64,000 nucleotides of DNA, taken from positions 4,130,001-4,194,000 of the forward strand of contig NZ_CP085442.1 in assembly GCF_023824195.1 (NCBI RefSeq), read 5' to 3'. Origin of the DNA: Priestia megaterium. Lineage in GTDB: Bacteria; Bacillota; Bacilli; Bacillales; Bacillaceae_H. Both the position numbers and the translations under genes were made by a program. Under the pieces are notes generated by a model. That model ran no database searches. It worked only from the letters and a program-made list of their open reading frames with translations, and was not told where the DNA came from. Of the stretch, positions 1 to 7,565 are shown piece after piece. The number at the start of each line of letters is the position of its first letter. Positions within the stretch are counted from its first letter, which is position 1.

Positions 1-282
1 GCTGACTGCATCTAAAATTAAATTGCCAGATAAAGATTTTCCACTTTGAATATAGTTTTGAAGCAGCACTGCATCCCCGCCTGTTAAACCTGTAACAGAC
101 TGTACCCCTTTTAAACCGCGTTCAACCGCTTCTTCCATAACCGTTAAGTTCCGGTCCATTTTTTCCATGATTTCTTCACGAGTAACTCCCGTGATATCTA
201 TTTCCTGTTGAATCATAATCTCTGCAATTTTTACATTTTGACTTTCTGCTAATTCTACTAGTTCTGCTACGTTTCGAAACAT
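1..282 (-). CDS. sdaAA: L-serine dehydratase alpha subunit, N-terminal part (cut by window edge)
   Basis: Only the first 94 codons are inside the window; the catalytic iron-sulfur part lies beyond position 1. The translation opens MFRNVAELVELAES and matches the start of the alpha chain of the two-subunit, 4Fe-4S L-serine ammonia-lyase, which converts L-serine to pyruvate and ammonia in the cytoplasm. An AGCGGAGG ribosome binding site lies just upstream of the ATG at 282. The gene follows sdaAB by about 100 nt on the same strand, the usual Bacillus beta-then-alpha order, so the two are probably co-transcribed. Identity is firm from family resemblance and context; intactness cannot be judged. 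Confidence 0.9.
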   Translation of the reverse strand, partial: MFRNVAELVELAESQNVKIAEIMIQQEIDITGVTREEIMEKMDRNLTVMEEAVERGLKGVQSVTGLTGGDAVLLQNYIQSGKSLSGNLILDAVS

Positions 283-380
283 AGTAACCTCCGCTATCAT
301 TCTGTCTTATTTTCACTTTAGAATTATATATAATCACTCGACCCCTGTTATTCGCACTGGCCGTTCCTATTCACTCTATC

Positions 381-1043
381 CTATTCAACCATTCTTGTTA
401 CTTGAATAATATGAGGCAATGTTTTTAACTCTTCAATTACATCATCTTCAATATTCGTATCCATTTCAATTGCCATGAGCGCTACTTCTCCGCGCTCTTT
501 GCGAGATACTTCCATATGTCCGATATTAATTGAGTGTTTCATCAAAATATTCGTAACGGTCGCAATGGCACCAAATCGGTCATTATGCACAACGAGAATA
601 GCTGGATTCATACCTGATAAATTTAATTCAAATCCGTTCAGCTCCGTAATTTGAATTTTTCCTCCGCCAATTGAAATTCCAACAATTTCAATTTCCTTTA
701 ATCCGTCGCTCATTTTGATGCGAGCAGTATTCGGATGATCTGTGATTGCCGCTTCCTCAACAAATGTGACGTCAATTCCTTCTTTTTTAGCTAAGTTCAA
801 AGACTCCGGAATACGCTGGTCGAACGTATCAAAATCTAAAATACCGCCAATCAGCGCTACGTCTGTTCCGTGCCCTTTATACGTTTGAGCAAAAGAACCG
901 TACAATGAAACCACAACTTTTGTGGGCTGCTTGCCAAAAAGTGTTCGGGCAACGCGTCCAATACGCGCTGCACCAGCTGTATGTGAACTAGATGGTCCAA
1001 TCATTACCGGACCAATAATATCAAAGACAGATTTATATTTCAT
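381..1043 (-). CDS. sdaAB: L-serine dehydratase beta subunit
   Basis: A 220-residue protein, normal length for the beta chain of the Bacillus-type L-serine dehydratase. The family signature GPSSSHTAGAARIG is at residues 16-29. A C-terminal ACT domain (about 148-220) is seen in the segment starting ILVVHNDRFGAIATV; ACT domains in this family are regulatory or structural. With SdaAA it deaminates serine to pyruvate. The start is supported by a GGGGG stretch 8-12 nt before the ATG. A strong terminator separates it from the upstream PfoR-like gene, so sdaAB-sdaAA should have its own promoter in the AT-rich 1044-1170 interval, which I could not pinpoint. Confidence 0.95.
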   Translation of the reverse strand: MKYKSVFDIIGPVMIGPSSSHTAGAARIGRVARTLFGKQPTKVVVSLYGSFAQTYKGHGTDVALIGGILDFDTFDQRIPESLNLAKKEGIDVTFVEEAAITDHPNTARIKMSDGLKEIEIVGISIGGGKIQITELNGFELNLSGMNPAILVVHNDRFGAIATVTNILMKHSINIGHMEVSRKERGEVALMAIEMDTNIEDDVIEELKTLPHIIQVTRMVE

Positions 1044-1171
1044 AAGGATTTTCCCCCTGCTATTTAGACATTGTTATTACTTATATGTTACTTGAGCTTT
1101 TGACTTTTTGGAAGCTTTGTTTCATGTTCTTAAAAAATTTAAAAATTCTCATTTTTATTAGGAATTCACGC

Positions 1172-1227
1172 AAAAAAAAAGAGGTGTATTTATCCATAAA
1201 AATAGGATAAGCACACCTCTTTTTTTG
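1172..1227 (-). terminator. Intrinsic terminator after the PfoR-like gene
   Basis: An inverted repeat GAGGTGT/ACACCTC extended inward by TTATCC/GGATAA, flanked by A runs on the left and T runs on the right, so it reads as a hairpin plus U-tract on either strand. It sits 29 nt past the stop codon of the minus-strand EIIC-like gene and upstream of sdaAB, and should isolate the two. Confidence 0.85.
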
Positions 1228-1255
1228 CTATATTATGCAGGAAAAGATGAATTAC

Positions 1256-2326
1256 TTAAGCTGCTTCTTGCTCAGAAGCTACATCGTCTACTGTTTTAAT
1301 TTTAAAGTTTTTAAAAACAACGGAACCTATAAACCCAGCTAATGCTCCCGCTAGTGCGCAAAGTACTGCACAAATTGTGACCTTGATAGGGTCATTAAAC
1401 CCAAACATCACCGCAAGTCCTGCGATGGGAGTTGCCGTGCCTGCAGCATCATTTACCAATCCAAAAAGCGCCACGATTACACCAGCTAGTGCACCTCCAA
1501 AAAAGTTTGTGATGTAAATAGGAATCGGATTTGCTGAAATAATATTCGTTTGTGTTAAAGGCTCGACCGCAACTGAAATGGTCGTTCGGCGATCTCCAAA
1601 TTTTAATCGATCAAACAGCACGTAATTCATAAAAGAAGATCCAAATACAGCGAGGGCTCCAATTGCCATTGGCAATCCCGTTAACCCTAGCATAGCCGTT
1701 AGCGCCATTGAGCTAAGCGGAGCCGTTGCCACCACTGTAATAACCCCTCCTAAAATAATTCCCATTAAAATAGGGCTAACATTTGCTGTATCTTTAATAA
1801 TCCCACCAATATTTAAAAGCGTTGCATCTACAATAGGTGAAAATGCATTGCCAATTAGTCTTGTTAAAGGTGCCGCAATTAAAATATTTCCTAATAAGTC
1901 GAGACCAGCAGGTGCTTTTTTTTCAATAAATTTTACGACAAACGCCATGATGTACCCGGCAAAAAATCCGGGGAGCAAACCTAACCCTGAACATACTACC
2001 CCCATCATAAGAGCATATACAGGAGATACTCCTAATGCTAAAGCAACTAGTGCTGCTGCTGCAACTCCTCCCATTTCTCCTGCAGCCTTTCCGACTTCAT
2101 CTAAAAATGAGATACCTAGTACATCTCCTCCTACGTAAGACTGAAAAGCTTCTACGAGAAATGCCGCTACCGCTCCGCCTGCCAACGCCCCCATTGCTTT
2201 CATTCCATAAGGCGCCTTATTGCTAAACAGCCAGAACAAAAATAACACTAATAACAATAAACCTGTTCCTTTTAAAATATCCACTGCTGTCTCTCCTCTC
2301 ATGCTGTTTTCTTTCACATTTGACAT
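1256..2326 (-). CDS. PfoR-like PTS EIIC-family membrane protein
   Basis: A 356-residue, very hydrophobic protein with about 8-10 predicted membrane segments, rich in Gly and Ala. It resembles the PTS_EIIC_2 group that includes the Clostridium perfringens PfoR protein and many entries called PTS subunit IIC. No EIIA or EIIB phosphocarrier domain is fused and none is encoded nearby. A conserved-looking cytoplasmic stretch around residues 240-260 (FDRLKFGDRRTTISVAVEPL) separates two membrane halves. As I recall, staphylococci also keep a PfoR-like gene next to sdaAB-sdaAA, which suggests a link with serine uptake or sensing; that is inference. The B. subtilis fakA-sdaAB junction lacks this gene. 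It is bounded by terminators on both sides. Start is uncertain: the ATG at 2326 has only a weak GGAAA site, and an internal ATG at 2302 has none. Confidence 0.75.
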   Translation of the reverse strand: MSNVKENSMRGETAVDILKGTGLLLLVLFLFWLFSNKAPYGMKAMGALAGGAVAAFLVEAFQSYVGGDVLGISFLDEVGKAAGEMGGVAAAALVALALGVSPVYALMMGVVCSGLGLLPGFFAGYIMAFVVKFIEKKAPAGLDLLGNILIAAPLTRLIGNAFSPIVDATLLNIGGIIKDTANVSPILMGIILGGVITVVATAPLSSMALTAMLGLTGLPMAIGALAVFGSSFMNYVLFDRLKFGDRRTTISVAVEPLTQTNIISANPIPIYITNFFGGALAGVIVALFGLVNDAAGTATPIAGLAVMFGFNDPIKVTICAVLCALAGALAGFIGSVVFKNFKIKTVDDVASEQEAA

Positions 2327-2440
2327 ATTCAGTTTTCCAAACTACCATATAAACGAGTTCTTTTCAACCAATACGCTTAATAAAACGAACAATAAAAATA
2401 TTATCAATAAAATAATTCGTGTTTAACTTAAAAAAATAAC

Positions 2441-2479
2441 AAAAAAGCGGCACTCCTTAGTAGGAATGCCGCTTTTTTT
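2441..2479 (-). terminator. Intrinsic terminator after fakA
   Basis: A GC-rich hairpin, AAAGCGGCA pairing with TGCCGCTTT around a TCCT/AGGA inner stem, followed on the minus strand by a run of T. It begins directly after the fakA stop codon and so ends the yloU-fakA unit before the PfoR-like gene. Confidence 0.9.
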
Positions 2480-2480
2480 G

Positions 2481-4148
2481 TTATTCAATTGCAAAAATGT
2501 AAGAATATAAAGGTTGATCTCCTTTATGAAGCTCTACCTCAACTTCTTCAAACGTTTCTTCTACAAATGATGTTAGCGCTTTAGCTTCATCGTCTGAGAC
2601 ATCCTCTCCTTGAAGAATCGTAAGGATTTCCGCTTCGTCATCAATCATATAAGTCAATAGCTTTTTCGCTGCTTCTAATTTCTCTGAATCTTTTACGACG
2701 ATTTTCTTTTCGGCAATACCCATAAAATCGCCTTTAGCTAATTCAAGACCATCGATATTTGTATCGCGAACTGCATACGTTACTTGTCCTGTTTTCACGT
2801 GCTGTAGAGCTTCTGTCATTACTTCCTCGTTTTCTTTTAAGCTTTGCTGAGGATTAAATGATAGCAGCGCTGTCATTCCTTGAGGAACCGTTTTAGACGG
2901 GACAACCGAAACGTGACTGCCGGCAACAGCAGCCGCTTGATTAGCAGCCATCACAATATTTCCGTTATTAGGTAAAATCAGTACCTGTTCAGCATTTGTT
3001 TCTTCAATCGCTTTGACAATATCCTCCGTACTTGGATTCATTGTTTGTCCGCCTTCAATGACAACCGTTGCCCCAAGGCTCTTGAACAATTGAGCAATTC
3101 CTTTTCCCATTGACACAGTAACAATGCCAAAGGGCTGTTTTTCAACATTTTTTACTGCAGGCTTTTCTTCACCTGAAACAATGCTGCTATGCTGTTCTCT
3201 CATGTTTTCAATCTTCATTTTAATTAAACTTCCATATTGCTGCCCGTAGTTTAACACTTCTCCAGGATGCTCGGCGTGAATATGAACTTTCACGATTTCA
3301 TCATCAGATACTACAAGCAATGAGTCGCCCCATTTACTTAAGTCTTGACGAAACGTTTCTTCAGAAAATGTTTTAGCTGCAGGCTTATCCTCTTCCAGCC
3401 TTACCATAAATTCTGTACAATAGCCAAATTCAATATCTTCTGTATTCATATGGCTTTGCGCATGCTTATGATGCTCAGCATTTACGAGTTCATTCATCGA
3501 AGGAGCTGACATGGGTACACCCGGAAGTTTTTCACCTTTTAATTCAGCTAAAAACCCTTCATAAATTAAAACAAGCCCTTGACCTCCGCTATCCACTACG
3601 CCTACTTCTTTTAACACGGGTAAAAGATCTGGCGTGCGATTTAACGAAGCATTAGCTTCCTTAAGTACTTCTTCCATGAACAGAATCATATCAGCTTGCT
3701 TTTTAGCAATAGCCGCTGCTTTTTTAGCAGTATCCTTAGCTACTGTTAAAATGGTTCCTTCGATTGGTTTCATAACAGCTTTATAAGCAGTTTCTACACC
3801 GAGCTCAAGAGCTTCAGCAAACTCAACTGTTGTAATCGATGACTTTTGCTCAACCGATTTCGCAAAACCGCGGAATAATTGAGATAAAATAACTCCTGAA
3901 TTACCGCGCGCCCCCATCAATAAGCCCTTAGACAAAGCTTGACTCACTTGGCCGATGTGATCAGATAGTTTATTTTTTACTTCTTTAGCACCAGACGTAA
4001 TCGATAAGTTCATATTTGTTCCAGTATCACCATCTGGTACAGGAAAAACGTTCAGCGCATCTACATAATCTGCATTGTTAGATAGATGCTGGGCTCCTTG
4101 AAGCACCATTTCTCTAAACCGCTTTCCGTCCAACGTTGTCATTGACAC
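2481..4148 (-). CDS. fakA: Fatty acid kinase subunit A (YloV, DhaL/DegV-like)
   Basis: A 555-residue protein of the DhaK-like kinase family. The N-terminal DhaL nucleotide-binding domain shows PVPDGDTGTNM near residue 40 (Mg-ATP-coordinating aspartates) and GARGNSGVI near 80; middle and C-terminal DAK1-type domains follow. FakA phosphorylates a fatty acid held by a FakB partner, feeding exogenous or recycled acyl chains into phospholipid synthesis; no fakB is in this window. It lies 16 nt downstream of yloU, the standard pair in Firmicutes. I chose the GTG at 4148 because GGAGG is 7 nt upstream of it, against 13 nt for the ATG at 4142. Confidence 0.94.
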   Translation of the reverse strand: MSMTTLDGKRFREMVLQGAQHLSNNADYVDALNVFPVPDGDTGTNMNLSITSGAKEVKNKLSDHIGQVSQALSKGLLMGARGNSGVILSQLFRGFAKSVEQKSSITTVEFAEALELGVETAYKAVMKPIEGTILTVAKDTAKKAAAIAKKQADMILFMEEVLKEANASLNRTPDLLPVLKEVGVVDSGGQGLVLIYEGFLAELKGEKLPGVPMSAPSMNELVNAEHHKHAQSHMNTEDIEFGYCTEFMVRLEEDKPAAKTFSEETFRQDLSKWGDSLLVVSDDEIVKVHIHAEHPGEVLNYGQQYGSLIKMKIENMREQHSSIVSGEEKPAVKNVEKQPFGIVTVSMGKGIAQLFKSLGATVVIEGGQTMNPSTEDIVKAIEETNAEQVLILPNNGNIVMAANQAAAVAGSHVSVVPSKTVPQGMTALLSFNPQQSLKENEEVMTEALQHVKTGQVTYAVRDTNIDGLELAKGDFMGIAEKKIVVKDSEKLEAAKKLLTYMIDDEAEILTILQGEDVSDDEAKALTSFVEETFEEVEVELHKGDQPLYSYIFAIE

Positions 4149-4164
4149 GAATCTTCCTCCTTAA

Positions 4165-4527
4165 TTAAACGTTCGTTACACGAACACCCTGCACATAAAT
4201 ATTTACTGAATCAACCGTTAAACCAACCGTTTGTTCCAGTGTGTATTTTACTTTTGTTTGCACATTATGAGCAATTTCAGAAATTTTTGTTCCATAGCTT
4301 ACGATAATGTACATGTCGATATGTACGTCATCCTCTTCTTGTCTTACCACAATACCTCGTGTAAAGTTTTCTTTGCGAAGAATTTCTGTAAGACCATCTT
4401 TAAGCTGATTTTTTGAAGCCATTCCGACAATCCCGTAACAATCAACAGCTGCTCCTCCAGCAATTGTTGCAATTACATCTGTAGAGATATCAATTTGACC
4501 ATACTTCGTTTTCATTTCGATGGACAT
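4165..4527 (-). CDS. yloU: Asp23/Gls24 family envelope stress protein YloU
   Basis: A 120-residue Asp23 domain protein with no signal peptide or membrane segment. Family traits visible are the IAGGAAVDCYGIVGM segment near residue 25 and the conserved C-terminal VNIYVQGVRV. Asp23 proteins are linked to envelope homeostasis in Gram-positives, but the biochemical role of YloU is unknown. The ATG at 4527 is preceded by AAAGGGGAACGAGT; the longer frame to 4551 lacks such a site. It is the first gene of a two-gene unit with fakA, divergent from rpmB. Confidence 0.9.
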   Translation of the reverse strand: MSIEMKTKYGQIDISTDVIATIAGGAAVDCYGIVGMASKNQLKDGLTEILRKENFTRGIVVRQEEDDVHIDMYIIVSYGTKISEIAHNVQTKVKYTLEQTVGLTVDSVNIYVQGVRVTNV

Positions 4528-4841
4528 ACTCGTTCCCCTTTCTACTTTCATAGGTTATAAATATTCTACTATAATCAATCTCGTTTTAAAAGAGGCGTCC
4601 AGCTTGTCCCTTTTAAGGATGACAGTATTAGGTATCAACTTGTCTTAAAATGAGTAATAGACCAAGTTATACCTATTTCTACTCTCTATATTATTGAACA
4701 TAGATTCATTTTATATGTCAAGGAAAATTTCTTGAAAGCTTTTCTCCAGAACTATTGCATTCTCTTTAAGGCTGTGATAAATTAATATAGTATTTCTCAA
4801 AACAGAATTGAGTAGTTTTTTTGGTGTTAGGAGGGAAAATC
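4528..4841. other. Divergent intergenic region between yloU and rpmB
   Basis: About 310 nt with no convincing gene. It carries the rpmB promoter at its right end and must carry the yloU promoter on the minus strand, for which I see no clear hexamer pair. Confidence 0.6.
4755..4783 (+). promoter_or_regulatory. Probable sigma-A promoter of rpmB
   Basis: TTGCAT, a 17-nt spacer and TAAATT, with a TGn motif before the -10, about 60 nt upstream of the rpmB start. The -35 is good and the -10 moderate; assignment rests on pattern and position. Confidence 0.55.
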
Positions 4842-5030
4842 ATGGCACGCAAATGTGTAGTAACTGGTAGAAAAGCTCGTTCAGGTAACGCACGTTCTCA
4901 CGCAATGAACGCTACTAAGCGTAAATGGGGTGCTAACGTTCAAAAAGTACGTATCTTAGTGAACGGTAAACCAAAACGTGTGTACGTTTCAGCTAGAGCC
5001 CTTAAGTCTGGTAAAGTTCAACGCGTTTAA
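4842..5030 (+). CDS. rpmB: 50S ribosomal protein L28 (bL28)
   Basis: A 62-residue basic protein beginning [16 protein letters not shown] and ending [12 protein letters not shown], typical of bL28. It keeps a single N-terminal cysteine, so it is the form without a zinc ribbon. The ATG at 4842 follows GGAGGG with a 7-nt gap; the frame extends upstream to 4821 but without support. It is transcribed alone, divergently from yloU and convergently with spoVM, as in B. subtilis. Confidence 0.97.
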   Translation: MARKCVVTGRKARSGNARSHAMNATKRKWGANVQKVRILVNGKPKRVYVSARALKSGKVQRV

Positions 5031-5041
5031 TCTTTATAATG

Positions 5042-5073
5042 AAAAAGCACCATATTTTATGGTGCTTCTTTTA
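5042..5073 (+). terminator. Intrinsic terminator of rpmB
   Basis: AAGCACCATA and TATGGTGCTT form a 10-bp stem followed by TTCTTTT on the plus strand, 12 nt past the rpmB stop. On the minus strand the trailing bases are also T-rich, so it may serve spoVM too. Confidence 0.88.
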
Positions 5074-5087
5074 TTATTCCGGCGTTG

Positions 5088-5168
5088 TTAATCTTTTTTG
5101 AACGAATTAAGCATGACCTTTACGATGCCACCTAAAAACTTTGGAAGTTTGATTGTATAGAATTTCAT
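5088..5168 (-). CDS. spoVM: Stage V sporulation protein M, 26-residue amphipathic peptide
   Basis: A 26-codon gene starting MKFYTIKLPKFLGG and ending SFKKD. It keeps the length of B. subtilis SpoVM, the helix-breaking Pro9, the KLPKFLGG core and the basic tail. SpoVM inserts as an amphipathic helix into the convex outer forespore membrane and anchors the SpoIVA coat basement layer. The start is backed by TTAGGAGGGACAGT directly before the ATG. It sits between thiN and rpmB as in B. subtilis. Relative to my recollection of that protein, Val occurs in place of Ala at position 18 and Lys in place of Arg at 17. Confidence 0.95.
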   Translation of the reverse strand: MKFYTIKLPKFLGGIVKVMLNSFKKD

Positions 5169-5247
5169 ACTGTCCCTCCTAACCGTCTCCACACTTTATC
5201 TCCTTTTAAAGAAAGCCCTATGTCCTGCTCTCATTTTCCATACTTCA

Positions 5248-5895
5248 TCACAAGCAATTTTTATCATTGCTTCTTACCATCATTAATATGCCTTTTGTAA
5301 ATGAAAAAGTACCTCTTTGTTGAATAAGTTCATTGCTAATACATAAAGTTGAGCCGAGTTCTACTTCATGCTTATTGAGCGGATATTTGAAACCTTCTAG
5401 CGTAAGCTCTTTTACACCGCCTGCAAAAGGAACGAATGAAATATAGTGAAACTCCTTTAAACGATCAACATGATAAGTGCCTGGTTCAAACAATTGAATG
5501 ATATTTTGATTGTCAATCATTTGTACATTCGCTTTCTTTTTTAACCCTTTGTACAGGAGCTGAATGCTTCCAAACATGTGGTCAAGCCTTCCACCTGTTG
5601 CTCCAAAGATACAAATACTGTCCGGTTTTTGCTCTATTGCCCACTCAAAAGCAAGTTCCAAATCCGTTGCATCTTTTTCTGCAGGATACAATTCAACATC
5701 TTGTAATGCTTCTCTCACTAGCTTAAGCTGAGCATTTGTAATGGAATCAAAATCTCCGAATGCTTTCACGGGCAAAATGTCTTGTTGAAGAAGAAGGAAT
5801 ACGCCGCGGTCTACTCCTACCCACTTTACATCATTTGATTGGTGCAGGGGTGGCATATGTTCATCCGGTCCCCCTGCTAGAATATGAATTTTCAT
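5248..5895 (-). CDS. thiN: Thiamine pyrophosphokinase
   Basis: A 215-residue cytoplasmic enzyme that makes thiamine pyrophosphate from thiamine and ATP. Family motifs are FGDFDSIT near residue 46, the acidic AEKDATDLELA segment near 70, and GATGGRLDHM near 100. The gene lies at the end of the prpC-prkC-rsgA-rpe series, but a strong hairpin after rpe implies partly separate transcription. The ATG at 5895 has an AAAAGGAGC ribosome site upstream. Length matches Bacillus YloS/ThiN. Confidence 0.95.
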   Translation of the reverse strand: MKIHILAGGPDEHMPPLHQSNDVKWVGVDRGVFLLLQQDILPVKAFGDFDSITNAQLKLVREALQDVELYPAEKDATDLELAFEWAIEQKPDSICIFGATGGRLDHMFGSIQLLYKGLKKKANVQMIDNQNIIQLFEPGTYHVDRLKEFHYISFVPFAGGVKELTLEGFKYPLNKHEVELGSTLCISNELIQQRGTFSFTKGILMMVRSNDKNCL

Positions 5896-5954
5896 TATGT
5901 ATATGCTCCTTTTCTATCAAAAAATGAACGAAATAAATATGTTTTCTTTATCCT

Positions 5955-6006
5955 AAAAGAAAAAGCTGCTGTGTACAAGTTCTACTCGTTGTACACAGCA
6001 GCTTTT
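5955..6006 (-). terminator. Strong terminator between rpe and thiN
   Basis: An 18-bp perfect inverted repeat containing GCTGCTGTGTAC around a 10-nt loop, flanked by A/T runs on both sides. It directly follows the rpe stop codon on the minus strand and looks like an efficient factor-independent terminator. Confidence 0.88.
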
Positions 6007-6011
6007 ATTAC

Positions 6012-6668
6012 TTACGCTTGAACAGTTGTGCGAATTTGACTAATTGCGCCAGCTCGATCTTCTTGATTATAAATAGCTGAGCCAGCCACTAAGACATTCG
6101 CTCCTGCTTCCACACATTTTCGTGCTGTTTCTTCATTAATTCCTCCATCAACCTCTACTTCAATAGAAAGGTGACGAATTTCAATAAGCTGAGAGATTTG
6201 CTCAATTTTCGGCAGTACACTTGGAATGAAGTTTTGTCCTCCAAAGCCTGGGTTCACCGTCATTAATAAAATAAGATCGATATCTTCTAAGATATGCTTG
6301 ACCACGTCAATTGGCGTTGCAGGATTTAAAGCAACGCCTGCTTTCATGCCGTGCTCTTTAATTAATTGAATGGTGCGGTGCAAATGAGTACACGCTTCAG
6401 CATGTACCGTTAAAATATCAGCACCTGCCTTTGCAAACATTGGAACGTATTGATCTGGGTTTTCAATCATTAAATGCACATCTAATGGCAGTGTTGTGAC
6501 AGGGCGTACAGCCTCAACGATAAGCGGTCCAATTGTAATATTAGGAACAAAATGGCCATCCATAACGTCTATATGGATGTAGTCTGCTCCACCTGCTTCA
6601 ACTTCACGAATTTCTTCAGCAAGCTTTGAAAAATTGGCAGATAAAATGGAAGGTGCGATTTTTGTCAT
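6012..6668 (-). CDS. rpe: Ribulose-phosphate 3-epimerase
   Basis: A 218-residue TIM-barrel enzyme interconverting ribulose-5-phosphate and xylulose-5-phosphate in the pentose phosphate pathway. Metal and catalytic residues are visible in [13 protein letters not shown] (about 32-44), VHLMI (about 65) and VDGGIN (about 173, the second catalytic Asp). The phosphate-binding VAGSAIY lies near the C-terminus. It starts 2 nt after the rsgA stop, so translation is probably coupled. Confidence 0.97.
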   Translation of the reverse strand: MTKIAPSILSANFSKLAEEIREVEAGGADYIHIDVMDGHFVPNITIGPLIVEAVRPVTTLPLDVHLMIENPDQYVPMFAKAGADILTVHAEACTHLHRTIQLIKEHGMKAGVALNPATPIDVVKHILEDIDLILLMTVNPGFGGQNFIPSVLPKIEQISQLIEIRHLSIEVEVDGGINEETARKCVEAGANVLVAGSAIYNQEDRAGAISQIRTTVQA

Positions 6669-6670
6669 TT

Positions 6671-7552
6671 TTAATACCTCGGCTTTCTTTGCTTAATTTC
6701 CTCAATAAATTGCAAGTAATGTTCGTAGCGATAACTCGGAATTTCTTTTTGTTCGTATGCTTCTTTCACCGCACATTTTGGTTCTTTCACATGCAAACAA
6801 CCTCGAAATTTACACTGTTCACTCAAACGCGACATTTCAGGAAAACAATCGGTTAACTCTTCTACTTCTAACGTTAAAAATTCCAGTGAGCTAAAGCCTG
6901 GCGTATCGGCTACTAACCCTTCACCAAACGAAATAAGTTCTACATGACGTGTTGTATGCTTTCCTCTTCCAAGTGACATTGAAATATCATTTGTCTTTAA
7001 CTCAAGCTCTGGTTTAAGTGTATTTAACAGTGAAGATTTACCTACACCTGACTGTCCGGCAATAACCGTCACGCGATCTTCAAATAACGGCTGAATTTGT
7101 TCCATGCCTTTTTCTGTGACTGTCGACGTTAAAATGACCTCATATCCTATTTTACGATATTCTTCGGCATATTGCTCGATTTCTTGTTTTTGCTGCTGTG
7201 ATAAAAGATCTACTTTTGAAATACAAATAATAGGTTCAATATGATTAGACTCCACTAACACTAAAAATCGGTCAAGAAGCATTGTGCTAAAATCAGGTTC
7301 AATCGCTGAAAAAACAAGCAGCGCCTGATCAACATTTGAAATAGGGGGACGAACTAATTCATTTTTACGTTCTTTAATTTCAAGTATATATCCTTCAAGC
7401 TTATTTTCTGCCTGAAATACTACATTGTCACCGACTAAAGGCGTTACCTTCTTTTTACGAAAAACACCTCGTCCTCGACATTGCGTTACTTGTCCGTCAT
7501 GAAGAACATAATAAAATCCGCTAAGGGATTTAATAATTCTTCCTTCTGGCAT
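6671..7552 (-). CDS. rsgA: Ribosome small subunit GTPase RsgA (YloQ/CpgA)
   Basis: A 293-residue circularly permuted GTPase: an N-terminal OB fold, then G4 (CISKVDL), G1 ([10 protein letters not shown]) and G3 (DTPGFSS), then a zinc module with Cys-x5-Cys-His spacing (CKFRGCLH...EPKC). It acts in late 30S maturation and is also linked to cell wall homeostasis in Bacillus. I chose the ATG at 7552 (MPEGRI), preceded by GTGAGG, rather than the frame opening at 7645, which would overlap prkC by 80 nt and add an unusual Lys-rich tail. It sits 13 nt after prkC, whose kinase is reported to phosphorylate this GTPase. Confidence 0.95.
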   Translation of the reverse strand: MPEGRIIKSLSGFYYVLHDGQVTQCRGRGVFRKKKVTPLVGDNVVFQAENKLEGYILEIKERKNELVRPPISNVDQALLVFSAIEPDFSTMLLDRFLVLVESNHIEPIICISKVDLLSQQQKQEIEQYAEEYRKIGYEVILTSTVTEKGMEQIQPLFEDRVTVIAGQSGVGKSSLLNTLKPELELKTNDISMSLGRGKHTTRHVELISFGEGLVADTPGFSSLEFLTLEVEELTDCFPEMSRLSEQCKFRGCLHVKEPKCAVKEAYEQKEIPSYRYEHYLQFIEEIKQRKPRY

Positions 7553-7565
7553 AACCTCACTCCTA

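Noticed and set aside
1848..2138. Plus-strand open frame of 96 codons across the PfoR-like gene
   Set aside because: Antisense shadow of a membrane protein; low-complexity Pro/Ala/Thr composition and no ribosome site.
5169..5247. Sigma-E promoter before spoVM
   Set aside because: CATAGGGC and an upstream GTATG-like element are too far from the consensus to annotate.
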